This document shows positions 14,253 to 21,928 of a stretch of DNA of 22,168 nt, piece after piece. The translations under genes were made by a program, and so were the position numbers. Under the pieces are notes generated by a model. That model searched no databases, had not been told where the DNA came from, and saw only the letters and a program-made list of their open reading frames with translations. The stretch's first letter is position 1. The number at the start of each line of letters is the position of its first letter. The stretch is from UBA1038 sp964481445 (GTDB taxonomy: Bacteria > Bacillota > Clostridia > Christensenellales > Aristaeellaceae): contig CAYZTQ010000029.1 in the NCBI GenBank assembly GCA_964481445.1, forward strand, positions 1-22,168, in the 5' to 3' direction.

Positions 14253-15290
14253 ATGCGATTTGTCAGGAGAGCGCTGTGCGCGCTGCTTGCGGCAACTGTT
14301 TTGTCTTCTTCTTTTCCGGCGCTGGCCGCGAAGCGGGAGGATACCCTGACCAGGGTGACGCGCCCGCCTGAGTTTACGGCCTGGCCCCGCCGCACGCAGG
14401 AAGGGTTTCTTGCTTCCGCCAAGACGGAGCCCCAGCCGCCCTTTGTGGTGAATGAGGGGGAAACCGCGGGCGGGGAGAAGGAGTTTGTGCACCGCGACCC
14501 CAAGAATGGGCAGTACATCTACCTGTCCAAAGACCTTGCCGTGCACATCCGCCGCTTTACCGGCTGGTTCAACCGCAAGAAGGTTATCTGGTATCTTTCG
14601 GATATACGGTTCGCCCCGCCGCAGCACTTCCGCGCCTATCTGGCCGACCCGGCGCGGGCCCGCGTGAAGGGCAGACCGGCGGAGATCGCCCTGCGCGAGA
14701 AGCTGGTCTACGCCCAGAACGGCGATCTGTTCGCCTTCCGCATGGAAAATAAGGAGCGCGCGGGCCTGATTATCCGAAACGGCAAGGTGATCGGGGAAGA
14801 GACCTACACCAAGCCCGTGGCCAAAATCCCCCCGCTGGACGAGCTGTCGCTGTATGAGGACGGGCATATCGAGATGCGCACGCCCGGCCTGATGAGCGCG
14901 CAGCAGTATCTGGAGGCGGGGGCGCTGGATGTACTGGCCTTCGGCCCGGTGCTGCTGAAGGATGGGCAGAAGGACAGCCGCCTTGATACGAGCTTTACCC
15001 ACAGGGAGCCGCGCAGCGCCATCGGCGTCATCGCGCCCGGGCACTTTGTGGGCATCATGGTGGAGGGGCGCAACAAGCAGTCGGCCGGCGTGCCCCTGCG
15101 TTTTGTGGCGGAACGCCTGATCGAGGCCGGCTGCAGCGAGGCCTTCACGCTGGACGGGGGCCAGACCGCCGCCATGCTGTTCATGGGCGAATACGTGATG
15201 AGCCCCGGCGTGTACAACGGCTTTCACAAGGTGCGCCGCCAGCAGGATGTCATCGGCATCGGCAGCTCTCAGCTGGTGGGCGTGCCCTGA
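14253..15290 (+). CDS. Secreted phosphodiester glycosidase family protein (NAGPA domain), copy 2
   Basis: The 345-residue product has a clear signal peptide (MRFVRRALCALLAATVLSSS, likely cut after ALA near residue 25) and a NAGPA/DUF2233 domain. Motifs are YAQNGDLFAF, GLIIRNGKVIG, HREPRSAIGVIAPGHF and TLDGGQTAAMLFMG. It aligns along most of its length with the protein at 878-1870, but the third Gly of the DGGG motif is Gln here (LDGGQT). Family chemistry is cleavage of phosphodiester-linked sugars; the substrate is unknown. The ATG has GGGGGAGG four bases upstream. It leads a plus-strand cluster with an SH3b protein and a DUF2974 hydrolase, which suggests work at the cell wall or on surface glycopolymers. 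Confidence 0.85.
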   Translation: MRFVRRALCALLAATVLSSSFPALAAKREDTLTRVTRPPEFTAWPRRTQEGFLASAKTEPQPPFVVNEGETAGGEKEFVHRDPKNGQYIYLSKDLAVHIRRFTGWFNRKKVIWYLSDIRFAPPQHFRAYLADPARARVKGRPAEIALREKLVYAQNGDLFAFRMENKERAGLIIRNGKVIGEETYTKPVAKIPPLDELSLYEDGHIEMRTPGLMSAQQYLEAGALDVLAFGPVLLKDGQKDSRLDTSFTHREPRSAIGVIAPGHFVGIMVEGRNKQSAGVPLRFVAERLIEAGCSEAFTLDGGQTAAMLFMGEYVMSPGVYNGFHKVRRQQDVIGIGSSQLVGVP

Positions 15291-15362
15291 GGCGGCGTGA
15301 GATACCGCTCTGCCGCGCCTCTTGCCTGTTTTCTTCGGGCCCTGCCCGGAAAGGAGAATGAT

Positions 15363-16310
15363 ATGAATAAAAAACTCAGCGCCTGGCTGCTCGCGGCCCT
15401 GCTGCTTGTTAGCCTTTCCTTTAGCGCGCAGGCGGTCACGCCGGTGGCCGCCGTGCCGAATGTGCTGCTCGACTGCCCGGAGGCTGAAGCGCAGATTTTG
15501 CGCAAGCGGCCTTCCGACAAGGCGGAGAGCCTCGGCTGGTATTTCAACGGTGTGACGGCCTATGCGGCGCAGGCGCCCGAGAAGGGCTGGCTGAAGGTGA
15601 ATATCGGCGGTTTGTCCGGCTATCTCAAAGAGGAAAACGTCAAAACGAACCTGCCCGAGGGCTTTGAGCCCCCCGCCCTGCCGGTGGTGGAGGTCGCCTA
15701 TCAGGACGGCCCGGCTCTCACCCTGCGCGCGGCGCAGAGCTTCAAAAGCAAGAAGCTGAAGGGCTATCCCAACGGCACCGAGATGACCGTGCTGGGCTTT
15801 ACGGAGGAGTTTGTGCACGTCATCGGGCCGGACGGCCGCAGCGGCTTCATGATGGCCTGGGGCGTATCCCCGCAGCCGACCGCCGCTGATTTTGAGCGGA
15901 TAGCCGTGGCGGATGAGGCCTCGGCCTCCGCCGTGCCCGCCGGGGAGGGGGCTGCCGAGGCCCCCGCCGCTACCCCGCCCGCCAAGGCCGAGCTGATCCG
16001 CGTGAAGAACCCCGGCGGCGAGGGCGCCAACCTGCGCAAAAAGGCCTCCACGGGCTCCGAGTCCTTAGGCCTTTATCCCAACGGCAGCAAGGTCTATCTG
16101 GTGAAATGGGGCGAGTGGTGGTGCAAGATTTGGGTTGACGGCCATACCGGCTATATGATGACCAAGATGCTGGGCGTGAAGCAGGAGCGGAACAATCCCC
16201 CGCAGCCGACCCAGCCGCCCGTCAACACGGAAGGCCTCGATCAGCTGAAAGAGACCGAGAACTTTGACTTTGAGCACTGGGCCGATCTGCCCGCTCAGGG
16301 CACGCCCTGA
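15363..16310 (+). CDS. Secreted protein with three SH3b-like domains
   Basis: The 315-residue product has a signal peptide (MNKKLSAWLLAALLLVSLSF, likely cut after AQA at residue 24). Three bacterial SH3-like repeats follow at about residues 33-95, 108-168 and 210-272. Each has the LRKxPSxxSExLGxYPNG...VxGxxGYM pattern, clearest in the last (ANLRKKASTGSESLGLYPNG and TGYMMTKML). An Ala/Pro/Glu-rich linker lies before the third domain and a Pro/Gln-rich tail after it. SH3b domains usually bind peptidoglycan or cross-bridge peptides. No catalytic domain is present, so it is probably a wall-binding adaptor. An AGGAG site precedes the ATG. It lies 72 bases after the glycosidase gene and 17 before the DUF2974 gene. 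Confidence 0.85.
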   Translation: MNKKLSAWLLAALLLVSLSFSAQAVTPVAAVPNVLLDCPEAEAQILRKRPSDKAESLGWYFNGVTAYAAQAPEKGWLKVNIGGLSGYLKEENVKTNLPEGFEPPALPVVEVAYQDGPALTLRAAQSFKSKKLKGYPNGTEMTVLGFTEEFVHVIGPDGRSGFMMAWGVSPQPTAADFERIAVADEASASAVPAGEGAAEAPAATPPAKAELIRVKNPGGEGANLRKKASTGSESLGLYPNGSKVYLVKWGEWWCKIWVDGHTGYMMTKMLGVKQERNNPPQPTQPPVNTEGLDQLKETENFDFEHWADLPAQGTP

Positions 16311-16327
16311 GAAGTGGAGGCGGCTCC

Positions 16328-17572
16328 ATGGCGAATCTGCTGGATTATGTCAGGCGCGCAGGCGGCGCGGGCTTTCTTGAAGAGCCTGTCAACGAGGTGG
16401 ACATGGCCTGCCTGACGCAGCTGGTCTACCTGCCCTTCGGCGAGGCTTTGAAGGGGGAGGAGGAGCTGACGCTCGAGGCGGCGGGCGGCCGCCTTGCCCA
16501 TGTGGAGGCCGACAAGGTCTACAACGTGTTCTTTCGAAAGCGGCTCGAGCTGATGCGCGTCATGATGGGGCTGCCCCGCTACGCCGGGATGCTGCTGCGT
16601 GACTATGTGAAGGAGATTGACCCCGAAAGCGAGAAGCAGTTCTGCGCGCTCACCTTCAAGCTGCCGGACGGCGCGCTGGTGATCAGCTTTGAGGGCACGG
16701 ATACCACGCTGGTCGGCTGGAAGGAGGATTTCAACATGTCCTTCGAAAGCCCCGTGCCCGCGCAGACGGCGGCCTGCGCCTATCTGGAGCGCGCCGCGGC
16801 GCGGGATGAGACAGCGCCCCTGATGCTGACCGGCCACTCCAAGGGCGGCAACCTGGCCGTGTGGGCGGCGGCCTTTTCCGGCGAGGCGGCGCGCGGGCGT
16901 GTGGAAGGTGTATACAGCTTTGACGGCCCCGGCCTGATGGACAGGGACGTTGAGACGCAGGAGTATGCCCAGGTCAGCGAACGCATCCGCGCCTATCTGC
17001 CGCAGGATTCGCTGGTGGGCATGCTGATGCGCCGGCACGAACCTGCCATTGTGGTCAAAAGCGGCGCATTCAGCGTGCTGCAGCACGATCTGTTTTCCTG
17101 GGAGGTGGAGGAGGAAGCCCCCGCCTTTGTGCGCCTGCCCCAGCTGAGCCGCCGCGCCCAGATGCGCGACAGCGTGCTGGATGAGTGGCTGGGCGGCATC
17201 AGCCTGAAAGAGCGCGAGTGCTTCTGCGACGCCGTGTACAGGGTGCTCTCCGCCGATGAAAGCCATGAGACCCTGCTGGATCTGGTGCGCCCCGACCCCG
17301 GGTCGGCCCTGCGCGCGCTGCGCGCCCTGATGGATATCGATCCCGTAACCCGCAAAATGATTCGCCGCGCGCTCGGCTCGCTGTTTTCAGGCGGCGCCCA
17401 GAGCCTGATGGACGCCGCCCGCGAGGCCGTGCTGGACGCGCTGCCCGACGGCTGGATCAAGAAAGACGAGGACGAGGGGGAGAATCCGGATGAGACGGAG
17501 GCCGCGCCCGCCCCAGACGGGGAAGCGCGGCAGGAGAACGGCGCGGGAGAAACGCCTGCCTCTCTTCCGTGA
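16328..17572 (+). CDS. DUF2974 (Mbeg1-like) alpha/beta serine hydrolase
   Basis: The 414-residue product contains LVISFEGTDTTLVGWKEDFNMSF, a lipase class 3-like block, and the nucleophile elbow LTGHSKGGNLAVWAA with Ser171. SFDGPGL and a later DSLVGMLMRRHEP carry the likely acid and base regions. This is the DUF2974 family, predicted lipase or esterase enzymes whose substrates are unknown. There is no signal peptide, so it should be cytoplasmic. The last 40 residues are acidic, Pro/Ala-rich and low in complexity. GGAGG lies eight bases before the ATG. It closes the cluster with the glycosidase and SH3b protein and is followed by a terminator. Confidence 0.85.
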   Translation: MANLLDYVRRAGGAGFLEEPVNEVDMACLTQLVYLPFGEALKGEEELTLEAAGGRLAHVEADKVYNVFFRKRLELMRVMMGLPRYAGMLLRDYVKEIDPESEKQFCALTFKLPDGALVISFEGTDTTLVGWKEDFNMSFESPVPAQTAACAYLERAAARDETAPLMLTGHSKGGNLAVWAAAFSGEAARGRVEGVYSFDGPGLMDRDVETQEYAQVSERIRAYLPQDSLVGMLMRRHEPAIVVKSGAFSVLQHDLFSWEVEEEAPAFVRLPQLSRRAQMRDSVLDEWLGGISLKERECFCDAVYRVLSADESHETLLDLVRPDPGSALRALRALMDIDPVTRKMIRRALGSLFSGGAQSLMDAAREAVLDALPDGWIKKDEDEGENPDETEAAPAPDGEARQENGAGETPASLP

Positions 17573-17595
17573 GGGCGCCGTCAGCGCCCTGTTTT
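17572..17595 (+). terminator. Intrinsic terminator after the DUF2974 gene
   Basis: AGGGCGC, loop CGTCA, GCGCCCT gives seven pairs, followed by GTTTTG. It begins on the last base of the stop codon, so it ends the plus-strand cluster. Confidence 0.7.
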
Positions 17596-17599
17596 GATG

Positions 17600-17625
17600 C
17601 TTGACTGCCCGTGAAAGCAGTCAAG
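17600..17625. repeat. Nine-base inverted repeat upstream of the hydrolase promoter
   Basis: CTTGACTGC and GCAGTCAAG are exact inverted repeats separated by eight bases. No T-run follows, so a terminator role is weak. Its position just ahead of the next promoter would also suit a regulator site. Confidence 0.45.
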
Positions 17626-17639
17626 AATAAAGCAAATAA

Positions 17640-17669
17640 ATGACAAGGACGCCGGTTTTCGGGTATGAT
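17640..17669 (+). promoter_or_regulatory. Promoter of the secreted alpha/beta hydrolase
   Basis: ATGACA (17640-17645) is 18 bases from TATGAT (17664-17669), each one mismatch from consensus. The ATG is 35 bases beyond the -10. Confidence 0.6.
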
Positions 17670-17704
17670 ATCTGCGGCAACAAAAGAAGGAGGCGAATCC
17701 CGAG

Positions 17705-18571
17705 ATGAAAAAGCTTGTTTCTCTGTTTCTGATTTCAGCGCTGATGCTGAGCCTGTGCGCCTTTGCGGGCGCGGAAGCGGCCGAATATACGGCTGAAGAC
17801 CTGATGATCGACGACGGAGATCACCAGATTCCCGCTACGCTGACGATGCCTGCCCTCAAGGAGGGCGAGCTCTGCCCCGCCGTGGTGATGCTGCACGGCA
17901 ACGGCTCCAACCGCCACGAGGCCGGAAACGGCTATGACCTGCTGGCCCCGAAGCTGGCGGAAGCCGGCATCGCCTCGCTGCGCTTTGACTACATCGGCAA
18001 CGGCGACAGCGCGACCGACTACATCGAGTTCACCCACGAGAAAGGCGTGCAGGATGCCCTGAGGGTCTTAGAATACCTGATAACCATCCCCGGCATCGAT
18101 AGCGCGCGCGTCGGCATCATGGGCTGGAGCCAGGGCGGCGGCCTGGCGCTGGTGGCGGCCAGCCGCGAGGAAGGCTTCAAATCCGTGCTGACCTGGGCAG
18201 GCGCGCTCTACGACGGCACCATCGATGAAGCCCAGTACGAGACCGCCAAGAAGGACGGATACTACGAATCCACCTACGAGTGGCGCGGGCCCCTGAAGCT
18301 CAGCCCCGAATACTTTGAAGTGCTGCGCGAGCTGCGGGTCGCCGACGCCGTACCGCTGATCAAGGCCCCGATCCTTGCCATCAACGGCGCGGATGACGAC
18401 GTGGTGCCGCCCGCCTCGGCCGAGACCATCGCCAAGCTGGCGGTGAACGAGAAATCCGCCGCCTTCATCATGGAGGGGGCCGACCACACTTTCCGGATCT
18501 TCACCGGGGATATGACCGTGTTCAACGCCCTGATGGACAAGACCGTGGAGTGGTTTAAGGAAACGCTGTAA
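17705..18571 (+). CDS. Secreted alpha/beta hydrolase (esterase/acyl-hydrolase type)
   Basis: The 288-residue product has a signal peptide (MKKLVSLFLISALMLSLCAF, then GAEAAEY; a Cys at 18 is not in a good lipobox). An alpha/beta hydrolase domain follows: VVMLHGNGSNRHEAG (oxyanion loop), RFDYIGNGDS, nucleophile elbow GWSQGG with Ser142, acid in NGADDDVVPP (about Asp231) and base GADHTF with His261. The complete triad predicts an active extracellular or wall-associated esterase; cinnamoyl/feruloyl-esterase-like proteins share this layout, but the substrate is not assignable. AAGGAGG lies 11 bases before the ATG, slightly far. It is a single-gene unit with its own promoter and terminator. Confidence 0.85.
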   Translation: MKKLVSLFLISALMLSLCAFAGAEAAEYTAEDLMIDDGDHQIPATLTMPALKEGELCPAVVMLHGNGSNRHEAGNGYDLLAPKLAEAGIASLRFDYIGNGDSATDYIEFTHEKGVQDALRVLEYLITIPGIDSARVGIMGWSQGGGLALVAASREEGFKSVLTWAGALYDGTIDEAQYETAKKDGYYESTYEWRGPLKLSPEYFEVLRELRVADAVPLIKAPILAINGADDDVVPPASAETIAKLAVNEKSAAFIMEGADHTFRIFTGDMTVFNALMDKTVEWFKETL

Positions 18572-18595
18572 CCCTGCTGCCTGTTCAAAAGGAAA

Positions 18596-18629
18596 GCCCG
18601 GCGGACACATCGTCTGCCGGGCAATTTTT
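18596..18629 (+). terminator. Intrinsic terminator between convergent genes
   Basis: GCCCGGCGGAC, loop ACATC, GTCTGCCGGGC forms 11 pairs (one G-T), followed by AATTTTTG. It ends the hydrolase gene. The opposite strand reads GGGCTTTCCTTTT after the stem, so it may also stop the ABC operon that ends at 18659. Confidence 0.9.
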
Positions 18630-18658
18630 GTCTGTGAAAAAGGTCTGCGCCTCCGGTT

Positions 18659-19318
18659 TTACGAGGCCAGGTCTTTCTTCTGATACCACCTGATGGAAAG
18701 AAGCACCGAGCCCGCCAGCAGGGCGGAAACGAGGATCAGCAGCGATATCACAAACAGGGCGCGGCGGGGCTCAAAAAAGGCGATCGCCGGCACAAGGACG
18801 GGCTTGAGGCGGGCGGAGAGCAGCGCCAGCAGCCCGATGGACAGGTACAGCGCCATCATGATGGTTTTGGCCTTCGCGTAGCCGTACTTGAAGAAGAAGG
18901 GAAACTGGCAGGCCGCCAGCAGGATGCCGATCAAAAACAGGGGCAGGGCGTCCGCAAGCAGGCCCGCTGAACCAAAAGTCTTCAGCGCCGCCGAGCCGAG
19001 CAGGCTGAACGAAAGGCCCAGCAGCAGGCAGGCAAGCTGCACCAGCAGCGCCGACAAGTATCTGCCCAGCACTACGCTTTTCGCGCGTATGCCGAACATC
19101 CGGTAGAGGGAATCGATGCCCGACTTGTCGCCCACCATAAACGGGTAGCTGGCGTATAAAACGGCAAACATCTGGCAGACGCCCAGAACCGCGGCGGCGC
19201 TTTTGGTGGAGAAAGCGTACCAAAGCCCCAGCCCGATCAGGATCAGCAGGTTTTTCGGCGTCAGATAGGGGCGGATGGACAAAAGGTCCAGCCGGATGAT
19301 TTTCTTGACAGCGTTCAT
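18659..19318 (-). CDS. ABC-2 type transporter permease
   Basis: The 219-residue product has about six hydrophobic helices, for example LLILIGLGLWYAF, LLVQLACLLLGLSFSLLG, LFLIGILLAACQFPFFF and VISLLILVSALLAGSVLL. The layout resembles small ABC-2 permeases of the kind found with YtrA-type regulators. It has no solute-binding partner here, so it is more likely an exporter or stress-response transporter than an importer. Its ATG overlaps the ATPase TGA as ATGA, indicating coupling. Substrate unknown. Confidence 0.8.
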   Translation of the reverse strand: MNAVKKIIRLDLLSIRPYLTPKNLLILIGLGLWYAFSTKSAAAVLGVCQMFAVLYASYPFMVGDKSGIDSLYRMFGIRAKSVVLGRYLSALLVQLACLLLGLSFSLLGSAALKTFGSAGLLADALPLFLIGILLAACQFPFFFKYGYAKAKTIMMALYLSIGLLALLSARLKPVLVPAIAFFEPRRALFVISLLILVSALLAGSVLLSIRWYQKKDLAS

Positions 19319-20157
19319 TTTGTTCTCCCGTACAGCGTCATGATCTTCTCGATGGTGGGCACCTCGCTGAGAACGTCCATCCCGGCGGGGCAGGGCGTAT
19401 CCCTCTCTACCAGCACCTCCGCCCCCACCGAAGAGACCTTGATCCCCAGCGTCAGCCCCGCGCCCAGCCTATCGGGCAGCGCCCGGTCGCCGCGCAGCAC
19501 CCGGTAGGAATCCACAAAGGCATCCTTGCTGCAGGCCCTGACCAGATGGCCCTCATCGATGAACACGATGAAGTCGGCCACCGCCTCCAGATCCTGCGTG
19601 ATGTGGGTAGAGAAGAGCACCGTGCGGTTCTCATCCTCCACAAACTCCTTGATTAGGTCGACAAATTCGTCGCGCATCATGGGGTCAAGCCCGCTGGTCG
19701 GCTCATCCAAGATCAAGAGGTCGGCCCCATGCGAAAGGGCGCAGGAGAGCATCAGCTTGATCCGCATGCCTCTGGACAGCTCCTTCACCTTCAGCCTGCG
19801 GCTGATGGAAAACCGCTCCAGGTATCGGAAAAAGGAGGCCTCGTCCCAGCCTTTATAGCCGAGGCGCATGGCCCGGTTTACGAGGTCCATGTCCCATTCT
19901 GTGGCGAGAAAGGGCTCATCCATCACGATGCCGACCTTCTCAAGGTACTCAAGGGAAGAGATGGGCCTGCCGTCGATCAGCAGCTCGCCCTCCGCGTGGA
20001 TCAGCGACAGCAGGGCCTTGAGGGTCGTCGTTTTGCCCGCGCCGTTTCTGCCGATAAAGCCCGTGATATACCCCTTCGGCACCGAAAAGGAAAGGCCGTC
20101 CAGCGAAAAGCTGTGGTAGTGTTTGGAGAGGCCGCGCAGTTCAATCTTATTGTCCAT
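19315..20157 (-). CDS. ABC transporter ATP-binding protein
   Basis: The 280-residue ATPase has Walker A GRNGAGKT (residues 36-43), signature LSRGM (127-131, not the canonical LSGGQ), Walker B LLILDE (147-152) followed by PTSGLD, and the switch His185 in STHI. A C-terminal extension of about 60 residues follows the core. It powers the permease encoded next, with which it overlaps by four bases. It overlaps the GntR regulator gene upstream by 11 bases. The family is the YtrB/BcrA-like ABC-2 ATPases, often tied to antibiotic or envelope stress; the substrate cannot be read here. Confidence 0.92.
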   Translation of the reverse strand: MDNKIELRGLSKHYHSFSLDGLSFSVPKGYITGFIGRNGAGKTTTLKALLSLIHAEGELLIDGRPISSLEYLEKVGIVMDEPFLATEWDMDLVNRAMRLGYKGWDEASFFRYLERFSISRRLKVKELSRGMRIKLMLSCALSHGADLLILDEPTSGLDPMMRDEFVDLIKEFVEDENRTVLFSTHITQDLEAVADFIVFIDEGHLVRACSKDAFVDSYRVLRGDRALPDRLGAGLTLGIKVSSVGAEVLVERDTPCPAGMDVLSEVPTIEKIMTLYGRTK

Positions 20158-20533
20158 CTTCGTCTTCCTCGTACAGATACAGGGTCAGTTCGCTGAGTTC
20201 TTCTTTTTGAAGGCCGATTTCCTTCGACAGGCGGATGGCCTCAAACAGGTGCTCTTCCAGTTTCTTTTTCTTTTCTTCCAGCTTCAGGTCGGCGCTGCCG
20301 CCCCGGACAAAGCTGCCGAGACCCTGCCGGGTTTCGATCAGCCCCTCCTCCGCCAGCTCGTCATAGGTCTTTTTGACGGTGAGGATGCTGACCTTCAGCT
20401 CCCTTGACAGGGTGCGGACGGAGGGCAGCTGCTCCCCCTCCGCGAGGGTGCCGTCCAGTATGTTTTCGCGGATGGCGTTCTTGATCTGTTCAAACAGCGG
20501 GACGCTGCTGCCGCTGACCAGAATAATCTTCAC
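20147..20533 (-). CDS. GntR family regulator (YtrA subfamily)
   Basis: The 128-residue product has an N-terminal winged helix of the GntR type (PLFEQIKNAIRENILDGTLAEGEQLPSVRTLSRELKVS..TVKKTYDELAEEGLI..RQGLGSFV, about residues 11-75). A short helical C-terminus follows instead of a ligand-binding domain, as in YtrA. The start is a GTG with AGGAGG seven bases upstream; longer in-frame readings run into the promoter. Heading its operon with an ABC ATPase and permease fits autoregulation and control of that transporter. Three 10-bp direct repeats in its promoter are a likely operator. Confidence 0.9.
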   Translation of the reverse strand: MKIILVSGSSVPLFEQIKNAIRENILDGTLAEGEQLPSVRTLSRELKVSILTVKKTYDELAEEGLIETRQGLGSFVRGGSADLKLEEKKKKLEEHLFEAIRLSKEIGLQKEELSELTLYLYEEDEDGQ

Positions 20534-20550
20534 TCTCTTCCCTCCTGCTG

Positions 20551-20580
20551 CGTATAACAGTATATAACAGTACATAACAC
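20551..20580. promoter_or_regulatory. Three 10-bp direct repeats, probable GntR operator
   Basis: On the minus strand the units read TGTTATGTAC, TGTTATATAC and TGTTATACG, with exact 10-bp spacing and so on one face of the helix. They cover the promoter spacer, the -10 and the bases just downstream. YtrA-type regulators usually bind dyads, so the direct arrangement is unusual. Confidence 0.6.
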
Positions 20581-20587
20581 ATGTCAA
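20559..20587 (-). promoter_or_regulatory. Near-consensus promoter of the GntR-ABC operon
   Basis: On the minus strand, a perfect -35 TTGACA (20587-20582) is 17 bases from TATACT (20564-20559). It is the strongest -35 in the window, consistent with a promoter that must be held down by its repressor. The GTG start is about 26 bases beyond the -10. Confidence 0.85.
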
Positions 20588-20625
20588 CACGAAAAAGACG
20601 GTTTTTGTTTTTTCCGTCCGCGTGG

Positions 20626-20631
20626 TAGAAT
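20626..20631 (+). promoter_or_regulatory. Possible extended -10 promoter for the EamA gene
   Basis: TAGAAT is preceded by TGG, giving an extended -10. TTTTGT lies 17 bases upstream as a poor -35. It diverges from the GntR promoter and gives a leader of about 85 bases. Confidence 0.5.
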
Positions 20632-20645
20632 CAGCCTGTCCCGAA

Positions 20646-20686
20646 TGCCGGCCTCCCCGCGCCGCCGCGGCGCGGGCAGCCGGGCA
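20646..20686 (+). other. GC-rich hairpin in the EamA leader
   Basis: CCCGCGCC, loop GCCGC, GGCGCGGG is a perfect eight-pair stem (20656-20676). TGCCGGC and GCCGGGCA on either side can extend it with small bulges. No T-run follows, so it is not an evident terminator. It ends about 35 bases before the start codon and could affect message stability or translation. Confidence 0.45.
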
Positions 20687-20721
20687 GGTGCAGGATGTGA
20701 AGGATAAGGGAGGATAAGAGG

Positions 20722-21135
20722 ATGTGGCTCGTATTTGCGCTTGGGTCGGCGGTGTTTGCCGCCCTGACCAGCATTCTGGCGAAAATCGGCATCGAGGGGG
20801 TCAGCAGCAATCTGGCCACCGCCATCCGCACGGCGGTGGTGCTGGTGATGTCCTGGGGCATGGTGTTCCTGACGGGGGCGCAGAGCGGGCTTTCGGAGAT
20901 CAGCAAAAAAAGCTGGCAGTTTCTGATCCTGTCCGGCCTGGCCACCGGTGCTTCCTGGCTATGCTATTACAAGGCGCTGCAGATGGGGGAGGCCTCCAAG
21001 GTGGTGCCTGTCGATAAGCTGAGCGTGGTCATCACCCTCGTGTTGGCTTTTCTGTTTCTGCATGAGCAGTTCACCACAAAATCCGCGGTCGGCTGCCTGC
21101 TGATCGGCGCGGGCACGCTGCTGATGGTGCTGTAA
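20722..21135 (+). CDS. Half-size EamA/DMT family transporter
   Basis: The 137-residue product is one EamA unit with about five hydrophobic helices. It starts MWLVFALGSAVFAALTSILAKIG and has SWLCYYKALQMGEASKVVPVDKLSVVIT and LVLAFLFLHEQFT, the family's hallmark segments. Full DMT proteins carry two such units; single-unit members are known and are thought to act as dimers. The substrate is unknown. GGGAGG lies eight bases before the ATG. It forms a single-gene unit divergent from the GntR operon. Confidence 0.88.
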   Translation: MWLVFALGSAVFAALTSILAKIGIEGVSSNLATAIRTAVVLVMSWGMVFLTGAQSGLSEISKKSWQFLILSGLATGASWLCYYKALQMGEASKVVPVDKLSVVITLVLAFLFLHEQFTTKSAVGCLLIGAGTLLMVL

Positions 21136-21150
21136 GAGATTGATGAGATG

Positions 21151-21184
21151 GGGCGGGCGCTGAGTGGCGCGCCCTATTCCTTTT
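21151..21184 (+). terminator. Weak possible terminator after the EamA gene
   Basis: GGGCG-GG-CGC and GCGCGCCC can pair with a two-base bulge, followed by TATTCCTTTT. It overlaps the stop of the convergent methyltransferase gene. The stem is imperfect, so this is a tentative call. Confidence 0.35.
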
Positions 21185-21902
21185 GCGCCGAGACAAGCAG
21201 CATCATGGGGCGGCGCATCTCATCCGCCATGCCGGGCAGCCCCCGCATGCTTTCGGGCGGCTCGGCCTCGATCACCGCGGTCAGGCGGAAGCCGAGGGCA
21301 GGCAAGGGGTTCAGGATCTGCGTCAGCGTGTGGTGGTATTTCATGACCTTCTGCCCGAGAAACACGGTCTCCCGTTCCCCGGGGAAATAGTAGTTGTCCA
21401 CGGGCCAGTAAAGCGCCCGGCCTTCGCTGTCCGTGATCCACTGCTGGCGCGGGGCCGCGGTAAAGCAGGGGTGCTCGATGTTCAGCACAAAGCTGCCGCC
21501 CGGCTTCAGCGCGGCGTATACCCGGCGGTAGACCGGCTCCAGCTCCCTTACATAGTGGAGGACGAGGTTCGACAGCGCAAGGTCAAAACCTTCCCCCGAA
21601 AAATCAAAGCTTTCCAGGCTGCCGAAGCGGTAGCGGATGCGCGCGTCGCCGTTGATCGCTTCGGCGCGGGCCAGCATTTTCGCGCTGCTGTCAAGCCCGA
21701 TCACCTCTTTCGCGCCGTGCGCGGCCGCGTATTTGCAGTGCCAGCCGAAGCCGCAGCCCAGATCCAGCACCTTTTTGCCGGACAGCTCGGGCAGCAGCGG
21801 CTCCAGCCGGCGCCACTCCCCGGCGGCGGCCAGGCCGCCCTTGCTTCTTGGCATATCGCTGTAGGCCTCAAAGAAGCTTTCGTCATCGTACTGGCTGTTC
21901 AT
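21174..21902 (-). CDS. Class I SAM-dependent methyltransferase
   Basis: The 242-residue product has motif I VLDLGCGFGWHCKYAA, then VIGLDSSAKML (motif II) and FDLALSNLVLHYV (motif IV region). HPCFTAAPRQQWITD in the second half is typical of UbiE/Methyltransf_11-type enzymes acting on small molecules. The substrate is unknown. The ATG at 21902 has AAAGGA just upstream; an in-frame reading to 21950 would overlap the Nudix gene and lacks a ribosome site. It follows the Nudix gene by 26 bases on the same strand. Confidence 0.88.
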   Translation of the reverse strand: MNSQYDDESFFEAYSDMPRSKGGLAAAGEWRRLEPLLPELSGKKVLDLGCGFGWHCKYAAAHGAKEVIGLDSSAKMLARAEAINGDARIRYRFGSLESFDFSGEGFDLALSNLVLHYVRELEPVYRRVYAALKPGGSFVLNIEHPCFTAAPRQQWITDSEGRALYWPVDNYYFPGERETVFLGQKVMKYHHTLTQILNPLPALGFRLTAVIEAEPPESMRGLPGMADEMRRPMMLLVSAQKE

Positions 21903-21928
21903 ATTGTCCTTTCTGGATGGCTTTGCGT

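Noticed and set aside
14034..15818. Long open frame (594 codons) on the minus strand opposite DUF4130, glycosidase and SH3b genes
   Set aside because: It crosses three well-supported genes and two intergenic gaps and has no domain signature; it is a codon-bias shadow.
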